DNA of 64,000 nucleotides from Diphasiastrum complanatum (taxonomy: Eukaryota; Streptophyta; Lycopodiopsida; Lycopodiales; Lycopodiaceae), in NCBI GenBank assembly GCA_029204225.1, contig CM055096.1:34301143-34365142 (forward strand), read 5' to 3'. The notes beneath the pieces were generated by a model, which was not told the DNA's origin, did not search any database, and was given only the letters and a program-made list of their open reading frames with translations. The translations under genes were made by a program, and so were the position numbers. Shown in pieces: positions 43,613-55,300 of this stretch (positions are counted from its first letter, which is position 1; each line of letters starts with the position of its first letter).

Positions 43613-44770
43613 TGTCAAAAATAGGATAGATAATGGAATGCGAAAACTTCCTACTTCCAATGCATGACTACGCCTATCAAAATTTGAACAAAGCAGTAGT
43701 GATGGAAATCACGTTCAATCTTTAGCAACTAACTTTTGCTAGATACTAAGTGATTACATAGCCAAACATAAAGTATTGAATTCTCAGACAATCTCTATCA
43801 GTTACAAAAGCAATACAAAGATGCATGCATTCTGACACAAATTGAACGCAATAAGAAAATAGTATTGATTCAGAAAACCAAGATCAAATGCTAATGAGTG
43901 CAAGATAATAGCGGATAGAAACCGCGCACTCTAAAGTTGTCTCTGAGTAACTGAGAATAAGTCTGAAATAAGCAACTCTACCGATAAGCAGTAGCGCAAT
44001 AGCAACTCTAAAATAAATCTCTATAAGACTGGGCTAGAATGCTCAAGAGCGTTCAAGCTTGAAAGCTTGATAGAACTACAATACTTTTTTATTGTGAACG
44101 ATCTGCTTGATAGAGAGCTCTGGAACTCCTTCACAATTCACAATAATATTTTTCAGATGATAATTGAGATGTATGAACGATTTCTGAGAACAAAGTCCGT
44201 TGGCATTCATCCAGTCCCTTCAGCGGTGACAATTGGCCGTAAACAGACTGTCTGCATAAATGAACGTAAATTGTCACTTTGCATAAATGAACATAAACTG
44301 CCACAGGCGACAGTGTCGCAAAAAGGCGAAAAATACGACACTGCATTTTTACTCGTGATTTCTGACAGACAATAAATACGAAAAAGGTGACACTACATTT
44401 TTGCATGTAATTCCTGACAGGCGAAAAATCCGAAAAAGACGACACTGCATTTTTACACGTAATTCTTGACAAGCAAAAAAATGCAAAAAAGACGAGACTA
44501 CATTTTTACACGCAATTCCTGACAAGCAAAAAATGCGAAAAAACCGACACTGCATTTTTACACGAGATTTTTAACAGGCGACACTGTCGGGTTTGTAGAG
44601 AGAGAAAATGCGACATTGTTGTCAAACTCTGTGTATTTCTGCAGACTATGTAAAAACACTTGTAATTCTGCAGACTGTATAAAGACACGGAAAAATCCGC
44701 AGAACTGGATAAACAATGGATGAAAATTAAAACTGATTAGTCGATTAGTAAGAAGGAGAATAATCCAACG
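43613..44770 (-). repeat. 5' LTR of copia D (1158 bp)
   Basis: Full-length LTR partner of 40433-41064. It carries the ~52-bp tandem units at about 44330-44580 and shares the right end GTCGATTAGTAAGAAGGAG. The middle 43655-44205 is absent from the 3' copy. Confidence 0.93.
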
Positions 44771-44830
44771 TTAACTTTCAGATATAGAAGTTAGAACTGT
44801 TGAACTTGTCAATGATCCTAGATGTTGATA
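44771..44830 (-). pseudogene. Start of gag of outer copia J
   Basis: Minus-strand reading SRIIDKFNSSNFYI, stop, KL joins the gag fragment at 40432 once the nested element is removed. One TGA replaces the conserved Trp of the LWKxK motif. Confidence 0.85.
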
Positions 44831-45830
44831 GTAATACAAATAAAACAATCTCAATCTCTTGGTTTATTGAACTGTGTAGAAAATCAGAGAAAAATTGATA
44901 TTCTTGCAGCGGAAGTGGTGAGCAGGTGGTGCATGGATCGAAAGTGTGGTAGTTACCAGCTAGCGTTCAAGATGGATCGAATATTACAATGCGCAATAGG
45001 ACAACAATACAAGGAGCAAAAATTGCACTTTGATAATAATCAAAACTGAGTACAAAATACTTGAAGCTGGGCGCAAGACAGAAGGCGCAAAATAGGCTTC
45101 AGCTGATAACTTGATGATAATTAACTACCAAACTCGAAAAACTGATCTTAATCATTTTGCAACAAAAACGCCTGCAAGATGATAGTCTGGTCAGTGCATT
45201 GATTCCAATGTAGATCTTCCATGATGATTGGAATTCATATGATCAATACATTAAAAACTGACATTAATCTACTTAATTAACTACATCCATCCTGCAGTAG
45301 GTAGCCGTCATTTTACAATGAATGTAAATATAGGAGTAGGTGGACTGTCAACATCGCAACGCGAGTCGAAATTCTGACAGCATCAAAATTTTACAAAGAC
45401 TCGAAAAATATACATTGACTCGAAAAATTACAATGACTCAGAAAATTATGAATTTTTTGAGTCAATCCCATATCAAAAAAATTCTGATTTTTGGGTATCA
45501 AAAAATCTCAGATTTTTTGAGTCGATACAGTATCAAAAAATTTTGACTTTTAGATATCGAAAAAATCTCAAATTTTTCGAGTCGATACAGTAAAATCTCA
45601 AATTTTTTGAGTCGATACAGTATTGAAAATTTTTGACTTTTGGATGTCGAAAAATCTCGAATTTTTTGAGTCGATACAATATCAAAAATTCTGAAAAATG
45701 CGAGTCGAGTTTTTGCTATAATAATTTTTCAAGACTTTTTTCTTTTTTGTGGCTTTTCAAAGATAGGTATAAAGAGGGATTTTTCATGATGCTCATTACC
45801 TAATGGTGAGCTTGAGCATGAATTTCAACA
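44831..45830 (-). mobile_element. 5' remains of element J and 3' LTR of copia H
   Basis: The right end AATTTCAACA at 45830 followed by CTCCCCCTTAATGTGG (reverse complement of a polypurine tract) defines the 3' LTR of copia H. The interval 45440-45710 has four ~66-bp tandem units with the core TTTTTTGAGTCGATACAGTA. The border between J and H is not resolved, and no primer site for J was found. Confidence 0.65.
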
Positions 45831-46825
45831 CTCCCCCTTAATGTGGATCCTGAAAAATTTTGATCTTCAGATTTAGTAGGTTGTTAAATCTGAGATGATG
45901 CTCCTTTGTTAGAGCCTTGGTGAAGTAATCTACTGCCTGTAACTATGTCCTAGAGTAAACCGGAGAAATTTCCTTGCTTTGCACTTTCTCTCTGAGATAG
46001 TGATATCAGATTTTGATATGCTTACCTCGAAAGTGGAATCTTGGATTCAGAGATAGTGCAATGGCACTTTGATTGTCACAGTAGAGGGTCATTGGGCGTG
46101 ACTGGATAATTTCTATATCTACAAGCAGGTTCCTCGGCCATATTGCCTCCTTAATAGCATTTGTGACAGTTATGTATTTCGATTCTATGGAGGATAATGC
46201 TATTGAGGTCTGTTTCCAGCTGTTCCATGAAATCGGGCCTTGATTGAACAAGAGTACATACCCAGATGTCGATTTTCTGCTATCGACATCTCCTGCCCAG
46301 TCTGCATCTGTGTAGCCCTCTAGAATGTTGGCAGATTGGCTGCCTCCATAGCAAATACTGAGGTGTTTTGTAGTTTGGACATACTTCATGACTTTCATGA
46401 GAGCCTTCCAATGGACTGGACCTGGATTTGAAAGAAATTGGTTGAGAGAATTGATTGAGTAAGCAAGGTCGGGTCGAGTGCAAAGCAAAGCATACATCAA
46501 TGAACCGATTATGGAGTGAAATAAATATCACTTCATTTCCTCCTCCTCTGACTCGGCTCTGACTCGGATTTTGGACATTGCTCCTTTGACAACTTCAAAC
46601 CAGAATCGAGTGAGAAGTGGCTCGGTTTGCACTTGTCCATTCCATATTTTTTCAACACATTGGTGAGGTATCTCTACTGGTTGATGAAAATCTGCCTATT
46701 GGGTCGAATTCATAATATCTGAATTCCGAGACGGTAGTGTGCAGGACCCATATATCTCATCTTGTATTCATGCACTAACAGGCATTTGGTATCCTTCAAC
46801 AAATTCAGATTATTACTGAGTCATT
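45831..46825 (-). pseudogene. Copia H: RT end and RNase H
   Basis: 46500-46006 encodes the RT end and RNase H (MMYALLCTRPDLAYSINSL, SNPGPVHWKALMKVMKY, GYTDADWAGDVDSRKSTSGY, SIALSSIESKYI, LYCDNQSAIALSLNPRFHFR, GKHIKI). Upstream in other frames are LTNVLKKYGMDKCKP and LDSGLKLSKEQCP. The element breaks off at ~46825 against copia F in the opposite orientation. Confidence 0.9.
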
Positions 46826-46831
46826 GATCAT

Positions 46832-48540
46832 CTGAATGAATTCAAATAGCTGCTCAATCAGCTAGCTGCAATAGGTTCGCCAGTATCGGATGAAGATGCT
46901 AACATGTCTTTCTCCCTCTTACGATAACTTAGTATTGCTCTTGAGCAATGCTCCTGACCTGTCTCTTCAAAAGTTAACAGCAAATTTATTGCAGGAAGAA
47001 GTAAGAAGGAAAAACTTATCCACATCAAATACAAAGGCAGTCGCCCTCTATTCGAATAAGCAACAGTTCCATAAGAAGAGATCATCGAAGGACAAGAAGA
47101 CTAAAGTTGAGCAGACTGATTCAGACCAGCAATCACAACATCACAATTGACAGCATCAAAGGCCTAAAACTAAACTCTTCTGCAAGTACTGCAAGAAAAT
47201 CAATCATGACATCAAGGACTGTCGAGTTCTTAAGCACAATGAAGCAAAGAAGAAGATGCAGCAGGATGGAGGATCTGATTCTGCCATAACCTCACATGAA
47301 GACCCAACACTACTAATGGTACAAGATCAAGAAAATAGAGATGCCCTTCTACGGTATCTCGATTCCGGTGCTTCTCAGCACCTGACTCCATGTAAGTTCC
47401 TATTCGAAAAACTCACGCTAGTGGATTCAAAGTATATCTACTTCGGTGACTCCAATAGACATAAGATCAAAGGCCAAGGTTCCATACACCTTCATCTTCT
47501 AAATAGTGATTCAACATTGCTTAAGAATGTACTTTATGTACCAAAGCTGACAAAGCATTTACTTTCTCTTTGCAAACTTACATATCAGGACTGCAGAACC
47601 TTGTTCAATTCAAAGCAATGTACTATTTAAAATAAATATCGTAATAAAATCCTCTCTGCTAATAGAGAAGGTAACTTGTACATTCTGAGTCATGAGTATG
47701 CACTTTCTACCAATGTCAGTACTTCAAATGCCCAATTATTGCATCAAGGATTAGGACATCTAAACATGAGATCTATCTTGTACATGCATCATAACAGTAT
47801 GGTTAAGGACTTAAATATTAATGTTTCCTCCACTAACATTCGACATGTCTGTGAGATGTGCTTACTAGGAAAACTGCCTAGATCAAGATTCCCAAAGGGA
47901 CAAGCCACTAGAGCTACATCCATCTTAGGATTGATACATAGTGATCTGTGCAGCCCTATGAGTACTCTTTCTTTGGATTCAGCACTATATTTTATCACTT
48001 TTATCGATGACTATTCAAGATTCACCAGCATTATGTTCATCAAGAACAAATCTAAGGCATTCAATTGTTTTAAAGAATTCAAGCAGTTTGTTGAGACATA
48101 GACTGGTCAAAAGCTCAAGACCTTGTGCACAAATAGCGGGGGGGGAGTATCTATCAAACGAAATGTCCAACTACTTATCATCATGTGAAATTCATCATCA
48201 GTTCACCACCAGCTATACACCACAATAGAATGGAGTAGAAGAGAGGAAGAACCGAACACTACTTAATGCAGCACAATCAATGATGTCAAATGCTCAGCTA
48301 CTCGAAAATTTTTGGGCTGAAGCAATTTCAACAGCTTGCTATCTGCAAAATTATTCAAGCACTAAAGCAATCGACTCAAAGACTCCATTCGAAGCCTTTC
48401 ATGGATACAAATTGAGTCTGAAGACCTCTAAGTGTTTGGTTGTCTTTGATATGTGCAAATTCCATGATCTGAGAAAGAAGCACAATCCTGTTAGTTGCAA
48501 AAGTATCTTCATCGGATACTCGACATCACACAAAGCCTAG
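46832..48540 (+). pseudogene. Copia F: gag end, protease, integrase
   Basis: Gag from ~46832 (DHLNEFK, QLAAIGSPVSDED, 46890-47150 TCLSPSYDNLVLLLSN). Zinc knuckle CKYCKKINHDIKDC at 47181-47222 (CX2CX4HX4C). Protease 47256-47630 (LDSGASQHLTP, NVLYVPKLTKHLLSLCKL). GAG-pre-integrase/integrase 47676-48101 (LLHQGLGHLNMRSI, CEMCLLGKLPRSRF, LIHSDLCSPMSTL, FITFIDDYSRF). Core end 48180-48540 (NGVEERKNRTLLNAAQSMM, LQNYSSTKAIDSKTPFEAF), interrupted by a frameshift at a G8 run near 48139. Truncated at its 5' side. Confidence 0.92.
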
Positions 48541-49510
48541 CGAATCTAGGATGTCGAATCGAGCCGAATCACAAAAATCACAATCAGTCGAGACGTCGTC
48601 TTCCTCGAAGATAGATTGCACGACTTCAAGTAGAAGCAGCCAATGCAGGAGTTCGTTCCAACGACTCCCATCACCATCAACAGGCTTTGACCTGCAACTG
48701 TTCTGACACCAATCGAAGACACCCATGTCACACAACAAGGAGAATCATCATCTTAGCAACCGACAATTTTTCGAAGATCTGCTTGACATCGACATGAGTC
48801 TGATCGATATATTCCTCGGACATTCATCAGTTTTAATGAACCTGCCGCTCAGTAGCAGAAGCATTGTCGAGTTCAAATGCAGACAACTGGCGCACTAGCA
48901 TGAATGTTGAGTATAATTCACTGATGAAGAACAAGACCTAGCATCTTGTCGAAGCTCCTCTTGATGCAAAGATTATCGACCCTAAGTAGACCTTCAAGTT
49001 GAAGCTCAATCCAAATGGTTGTATAACCAAATGGAAAGCTCAACTAGTCGTCAAATGATATGAACAAACTTATGGAATTGAGTACATTGAGACTTTCAGT
49101 CCAGTAGTAAGACTTCAGTCAATTCGATCACTACTTGCTATCATAGCTGCCGAAGATCTGGAAGTTCACCAGATGGATGTTCAGACAGCTTTTCTGAATG
49201 GATACATACAAGAAGACATCTATATCTATCAACTTGAAGATTATGTCCTTCAAGGCCAAGAACACAAGGTATGCAAATTGCAGAAAGCTCTCTACGGGCT
49301 GAAGCAAGCTCCAAGGGCCTGGTTTGATAGAATCAATTGATTCTTGTTGCAGCATGACTTCATTCTGAATTCTGCTGACTCTAATGTTTATTTCAAACAC
49401 AAAGGCCCAAACTATGTTGACAATTGAAGCAGAAAAGAAGGAAATGTGCAAATACCCCTATCAATCAATAGTTGGATCGATCATGTATGCCATGGTCTGC
49501 GCTCGACCCC
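48541..49510 (+). pseudogene. Copia F: linker and RT with internal deletion
   Basis: The linker runs to ~48990; RT starts near 48995 (KLNPNGCITKWKAQLVVK). It continues with VVRLQSIRSLLAIIAAEDLE, HQMDVQTAFLNGYIQEDIYI and ALYGLKQAPRAWFDRI. After VYFKHKGPNYVDN it jumps to KKEMCKYPYQSIVGSIMYAM, skipping the catalytic YVDD and thumb region (~150 codons). It ends at ~49510 without RNase H. Confidence 0.9.
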
Positions 49511-49894
49511 ATCTGCATAGTAAGAGCACAACACATAGTGCACTACTACTGTGAACCATTTTGGGCATAGGATTGTTATTTGATCATTGTATTCACAACT
49601 TAATACATATTCTCTATTTTCTTTATGTGTGTTTTGCATTGACGAATGCTTTCTGATAATTCCTTTCTCTTGTATTGATACTCATTATATGACTCATTTG
49701 AAATATATATCTTGAAGGAAGCATGGCTATCATAGACGCCTAACTGTTTCGCTCCCTTCATGGTTGTCCTTGACACCTATTGAGATATTCCTCTGGTCGA
49801 TCTAAGTAATATTCAGAATCAACATATTGGTAAAGATCATGTCATAATTTAACGTTGAGTTTTTCTCTTGACTGGATTTCGTATTCAGCAAGAG
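49511..49894 (+). mobile_element. Probable 5' LTR of a plus-strand element G
   Basis: The sequence after the break in copia F ends ATTCAGCA shortly before a plus-strand primer site at 49895. The start of the LTR was not fixed (candidates near 49520-49555). Confidence 0.5.
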
Positions 49895-49906
49895 TGGTAT
49901 CAGAGC
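49895..49906 (+). promoter_or_regulatory. Primer binding site of element G
   Basis: TGGTATCAGAGC on the plus strand, exact initiator-Met tRNA complement, four bases after a possible LTR end. Confidence 0.85.
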
Positions 49907-52900
49907 TGATAAACAATTCTCAATACAATTACTTCGCTACACATAAACCCAACATATGGCACATGTTGTGTCTAGATGCTTAGCCCTATACCTAATCATG
50001 TAGATGTCTCACACGAGGTCTTTTGGCATCTTCACAAGTGAGTACAAAATGTACATTAGCTTTGTAGAGAGAACGTAGGACTATTTTTAGTATGTTTTAC
50101 ATTGTTGATGGATCTCAAGATCTCGAGGTCAATGCTAGGGTTGATGGCCTATTTTAGGGTATTGAATTTAGGGTTAGGTCAATCATGGTTAAAGGGTAAC
50201 ACAAAACCCTAAATCCGAGATGGACATGTATATACATATCTATGAGATTTTGTCATAGAATCAGATGAAAATTCGAGATCTTTCACTTTCAAGTACATTG
50301 TTTTTGTGTGGCAAGTTCAAGCATTCTTTTGTGAGTGATCTTAAGCATTTACTGCATTGATTGGAAAGTACTAAACTTGTTTACAAGTCATCCAAGCTTG
50401 CTGAAGCACAAGGTCATGATTGTTAAAAATTGACATTTGAGGACTTTGTAAAGATCTATCGTGACCTACATGCATGAGATTTCGCACACTACCAAATATA
50501 TCTTGATCAACTCGGATTTTGATAGGCTATCAATGAAGATTTGGATTTAAGCAAGAGCTCTTGTACACAAAAAATAATTATCCATCAAAGACAAGCCATT
50601 TCTATGCACATCCATGAAAAAAATAAGTGTTACTCAAGCTTTTAGAGAGATAAAAACATCCTACTCTCAAGTAGAGAGAGAAAAACCAAGAGCCCTTGGG
50701 TAGAGAGAGAATACAACAAGAGAATTTGACTCAAAACGATTCTATCTCTCAAAAGTTCCAAAAAGCACAAATGAGACCACATCCATATATTGGTAGCTCA
50801 AGTTCCTACTCAATTAAGTGGTGACCTTTAAAAGTGATTGGATCCATGATTTGCACCTCTCAATGTGATTGGACCTCAATATCCAATGGGATGATTTTGA
50901 TTTATGATGCACCACTTGCAATTTTGCACTCCTACAATCTAGGACATGTGTCAACACCTCTTGGGACTCGAGATGGATGTATATTTTCCTGTCCTAATCA
51001 TGCATTTTGATTTGTACAAGTCATGAAGAGATTGGGGCCCAACCTCAAGATGACACTTGGCATGATTCTACTTGACTAGCCTTTGCCTACTTTCACATTG
51101 CTTTTTAAAACAAGCTATTCTAAGGCATAAATTAGCTAATGCAAATAGGGCTACCAGTCACACGTGGGAACATGCTCCACACGTGTGATTTACATATGTA
51201 CATGAAAATGAAAAATAATCAAGCTAAATTTTGCATAGATTTCACCTCTTGATGACTATGCTAATTCTCTCCAAAACTTAATTAGCTAAAAGTAGCTTCT
51301 CAAGTAGATCCTTTGGCATGGATTTGGTGAAAAGACTAGCCAATAAACCTAAAATTGCAACAAGATCACCATAGCCATGACAAGGCTTCTTTGATTGAAA
51401 ATCATTTCCAAGCACCAAGAAAAGCTTTCCACCATTTGAGCACTTTTGCCAATGATTTCTTCCATCCTAGAATAGCATGATTGATCCCAAAGCTCCTCCT
51501 CCTTGAAAATAGCTGCAACTCCATGAGGAAATCAAGAGTCCTTTTTTACTCATAAGGATCACAAAGATCCATCATCATGTTACCAAGATCCTTGAGAATT
51601 AGACATATCAAGATTGGCAAGACTATGCATGCTAGAATAACAAAGAGTTTGCATGATATCTTTATGCTTGATTTCCATGCTAATCTCAGATCTAATGAGC
51701 CTAAATACATCATTATGGATATAATTGTCCTTGTAGGATGATTCACTTGTTCTCATATTGTGTTTACAAATTGCCTCACAGCATGAAAAAACACCATCAT
51801 CCAACAATTGGATGAATTGACCAATCTTACTTGCATAAAATATGAGAGCAAGTAGACAGATATTCCAAACATAAACTAATGACATGCTATCTAAAGAGCC
51901 CTCGGGTAGAGAGAGTTTGACTCGAAACAATTCTATCTATCAAAAGTTCCAAAAAGTACAATGAGAGTCCACATCCATATAGTGGTATCTCGAGTTCCTA
52001 CTCAATTAAGCATGTGGTGACCTTTAAAAATTGGATTCATGATTTGCACCTCTCAATTTCACAATGTCACCATCATAAACCAAAAAATAGATTTCTACAA
52101 TTCTATCCAATATGAAGTAGAGTAGATGAAGTTGAGTATCAAACCTAATCAAACCAACCCATTTGAGTTCAAACCAAACCTCAATGAGCTCACCAATGAG
52201 ATCTTCCTTTCCTTGAAGAAATTGCCACTTGAGTTGCTCCATGTAGTCTTCTTCATCCAACCTTTTGCCATATTGATCATGCATGAACACCCCACCACAA
52301 TCATAGCATCCTTTGAGTTGATGAATAGATTTAAGATCCATGCCTTGGATCTTCCCAAGAGTCACTCTTCCTTTGCCCTTTCCTTCACAAGTCTCCCTCT
52401 TAATGATCACACCACAAAAGTTAGCAATCTCCCTCTTGATAGTTGCTTTGAGTTAACAATGACTAATCATTTACAAAAGTCAACTATAGCCATTTTGAAA
52501 GAACAACTTGGATTAATGGAAAAATTATCATTCTCAACTTGTCAGCAATAGAAAAAAAAATGACTTACAAGGTTTCTTGTCAGCATTGGAAGCTGATTCT
52601 GAAGAAGATATACAAGTCAACTATGATGAAGAAGATGGGTCCTCCACTTTATCAGGTGAAAATGAGTGTTCGTTATATGTGAAGTTCTCAATTGAGAGGC
52701 ATTGATGAAAATTCCTTAGAACATGTGCTTTGAAAAAATAATATGTGAATATAATCTGAGCCCTTTCGTATTTTTATGAGATTTGGATTCTCAAAAATCA
52801 GGTGTTGTCTTGAATTGTTGTTTTATTTTGTATTATGATGTTTTTATAAAGTTCGTAGAAAAAAACTTGTAGTGATCTAAAAAATATTTATTTTTTTAGG

Positions 52901-53079
52901 TATTATTTAGAGATAAACTCAAAAAAAAAAAAACCATGATTTTTGCCTAAAAATAGGTAATCTAAAAAATACCCAAAAAAATTACTCTTTTTTAGATCGA
53001 AGTCCCAAAACAAATGTCATCACATGGGCGTTGCAATTTTCTTTCAACAAAAAAAAAAGAGTATTATATGTTTAAAAGA
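49907..53079 (+). other. Internal region of element G, mostly without recognised genes
   Basis: No gag or protease was recognised. A direct repeat of about 170-180 bp lies at 50688-50866 and 51894-52062 (shared GAGCCCTYGGGTAGAGAGAG, CTATCTMTCAAAAGTTCCAA, TTCCTACTCAATTAAG). Such duplications suggest nested LTR copies of a small element flanking 50867-51893. The region after 52560 is very A/T rich. Confidence 0.45.
52024..52410 (-). pseudogene. Unidentified TE-type ORF between repeats
   Basis: A 128-codon minus-strand ATG ORF (MIIKRETCEGKGKGRVTLG) includes CYDCGGVF and acidic DEEDYMEQLKWQFLQGK. The two Cys could be part of a metal site, but no full motif is seen. An overlapping plus-strand ORF (52126-52551) covers much of the same DNA. 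The minus-strand composition (Lys/Glu/Gly, few Ser) looks more protein-like. No family recognised. Confidence 0.3.
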
Positions 53080-53990
53080 GGTTCATATGGAAGATTGTGA
53101 ATCAGTTTCTACTCCTAATCCAAGTATCAATTTGTCAAAATTTGATAATTCTGAAGAGTTTGATGATGATGTGTAGACAATTAGTTGGAAGTCTAATTTT
53201 TTTTACCATCACACATCTTGATATATCACATGCAATCATTGTAGCAAGTCAATTTTGACTTAGCCTAAGAATTCACAATAGCAAGCTACAAAGAGAATTA
53301 TCAAATATATCCAAAGAGCTTTTGAGTTTGGAATCAAATATTTAAAACAATTACTTTAGAATTATCTATATCTTTTTGTAAATGCGGATTGGGCAAGATC
53401 TATTGATGTTCGCAGATCTACAACATGATTTGTTTTCTCTCTTGGATTTGGTGCATTTTCTTGGACAAGCAAAAGTAACCCATAGTTGCTTCATCATCAA
53501 CTAAAGCAAAGGATTGAGGTTTAACCAATGCCATTTGTGAAATTGATCATGAGGGGTTGGCTCAGTTGGTTAGCTTGACATCCAGAATTTCTTTGGTCTC
53601 AGGTTCGAGCCTCCCCTTGGAAACCAAGAAGCATTTGTGAAATTGATCCAAGGGTTGGCTCAGTTGGTTAGCTTGGTACCCAAAGTTTCTTTGGTCCCGG
53701 GTTCAAGCCCCCGCTTGGAAACCAAGATGCATTTGTGAAATTGTATAGGCTCAAGAGGTTATTCCAAAAAATAGGAGTTGCTTAAGATGCACCTACCCAA
53801 CTTCAATGCAATAGTCAAAGTAGCATCATTTTTGCTTAGAATCAAGTCTTCCACGCAAGGACAAAAACCATTGAATCACTAGAAAAAAAGATTGAGCTAT
53901 AATCAAGTCGTAAATGCCTTCACCAACCTCTCTCAAGAGCAAAGTTTGAGTATTTTTTAACTTTTCTTGGTGTTAAGAAAAAAATATGTA
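53080..53990 (+). pseudogene. Copia RT end and RNase H of element G
   Basis: Reading with frame jumps: EDCESVSTPNPSINLSKFD (RT end), IIKYIQRAFEFGIKYLKQ, VNADWARSIDVRRSTT, FVFSLGFGAFSWTSKSNP, VASSSTKAKD, TNAICEI. After the SINE-like insert it continues with LFQKIGVA, DAPTQLQCNSQSSIIFA and ARTKTIESLEKKIEL. These are the ordered RNase H motifs of copia, including the DAD/ADW box. Many stops show an old element. A polypurine-like CAATTAAGGGG at 53991-54001 follows. Confidence 0.85.
53531..53743 (+). mobile_element. Tandem tRNA-derived SINE-like units with repeated target site
   Basis: Two units (53531-53630 and 53631-53728) each carry TGGCTCAGTTGGTTAG, a pol III A box, and GGTTCRAGCC, a B box, about 40 bp apart as in a tRNA gene. 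Each ends TTGGAAACCAAGA. The sequence CATTTGTGAAATTG occurs three times, before, between and after the units. In the interrupted RNase H frame this is single-copy host DNA (NAICEI), so it is the target duplication. Confidence 0.8.
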
Positions 53991-54001
53991 CAATTAAGGG
54001 G

Positions 54002-55300
54002 TGTGATGGAAACAATTGTCAATGCATATATATATTTTTGGCAATTCGTTTTATATAAACATGCTATTATGTTAGACATAATGCATATTTGTATAGTACA
54101 TGATCAAAGACCAATTCTAGCATGCCAAAACACATTGCTTCACTGATGTGGTTATGATAGGCTCAAGGTTATTACAAAGTCAAGGAGTCAGAAGTCAAGA
54201 GCTAGCTCTAAAGCTTGATTCTAAGCCTAGACAACTCCTAGAGCTCATGCCTATGAGTTGAATTGATCTTGCTAGGCCTTAAATCCCCAAAAGTAATCCA
54301 ACTCCAAAAGACATGCACTTTCAAACAAAGGGGAATCATCGAATCACAATAAGACTATGGGGAAAATCACAATAAGACTATGGGGAGAATCCAACAAACA
54401 AAATGTTGGCAACTAAACTAGCATCAAGAATCCAACACCATATCTCAACTCCCCTTACCAGCACAAGTCAAGACTATGAAGCTCATGTCGGTGGCAATGA
54501 GACTAGTCAATCCATAATGAACGTAACCTCTTATTGAATTAATAAATATGCCTTTTGGAAATTATTAACATTTTAATTTTGTCTCCACAATAAGCCAAAG
54601 TGAAAAGGCCCTTATTTCAATCTTGTTGCTCGAACAACGCATGAGGGTCCATTGGGTTGGTTCAACCAAACACAATGCCTTGAGATTTTTCACAAAATGA
54701 ATTGTCTTTGCCTTTGTTATCTTATGGAAAAATTTTGAGTTGGCTTTTGGATGTAGTCGAAATTCCTTTTATCATGGACACTAGTTAACTTACGATGTCG
54801 CCTTTGTTATCTTATGGATAAATTTTGAGTTGGCTTTTGGATGTAGTCGAAATTCCTTTTATCATGGACACTAGTTAACTTACGATGTCGACTTTTGAAC
54901 ACTTGTGTTGAATGGAATAAATAGACCTTTGTGTGCATTGGAAAAACATTCCTAAGCAGTTCCAAAGATGTTCAAATTCCGAAGTTCAAAATGTGTTTCA
55001 ATTGTGAGTTGTGATAAACTAGAATGTGTTTTAAAATTAGGTCTTTATGTCCTCCAAAAAAGAGGGTATGGCCATTAAGGGCCAAGGTGGTTCATGCTCT
55101 AGACTTTCACTTGTCATGTCTTAGAATGTTATAGTATATTGAGCAGTGAGCGAAAGTTTTGTTGCTAATATGATATATTGAAATATTACAACTCACATTC
55201 TACTACCGTTTCTTTAAGTTAATCTAAGCTCTGAATGGCTAGATGCATGATGACCAACCCTATTTCTACAGAATAATTGTTAAAGGAGATTTTGCTATAG
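54002..55300 (+). mobile_element. Probable 3' LTR of element G and flanking TE sequence
   Basis: TGTGATGGAAACAATTG at 54002 follows the polypurine tract and is a plausible LTR start. The right end was not located. It contains the 90-bp tandem duplication described separately. Confidence 0.45.
54711..54890. repeat. 90-bp perfect-type tandem duplication
   Basis: 54711-54800 and 54801-54890 are identical except for one base (GGAAAAAT against GGATAAAT). Near identity shows a young duplication compared with the decayed surroundings. Confidence 0.95.

Larger units (their letters stand above)
40433..44770 (-). mobile_element. Complete nested copia element D with 5-bp target duplication
   Basis: Both LTRs, a primer site, a polypurine tract and a perfect TSD are visible: TTAAC at 40428-40432 and TTAAC at 44771-44775. 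It sits in the gag of element J. Removing it plus one TSD restores a continuous gag reading (NFYI-stop-KLKLQMMLIDRDLWD). LTR ends are TGTCRAAAATAGGAT and AATAATCCAACA (right copy ACG). Length 4338 bp. It lacks protease and integrase and so was non-autonomous at insertion or deleted later. Confidence 0.95.

Noticed and set aside
53550-53720. A functional tRNA gene
   Set aside because: A and B boxes are present, but no tRNA cloverleaf with paired acceptor stem could be drawn, and the units are duplicated with a target site inside an RNase H relic.
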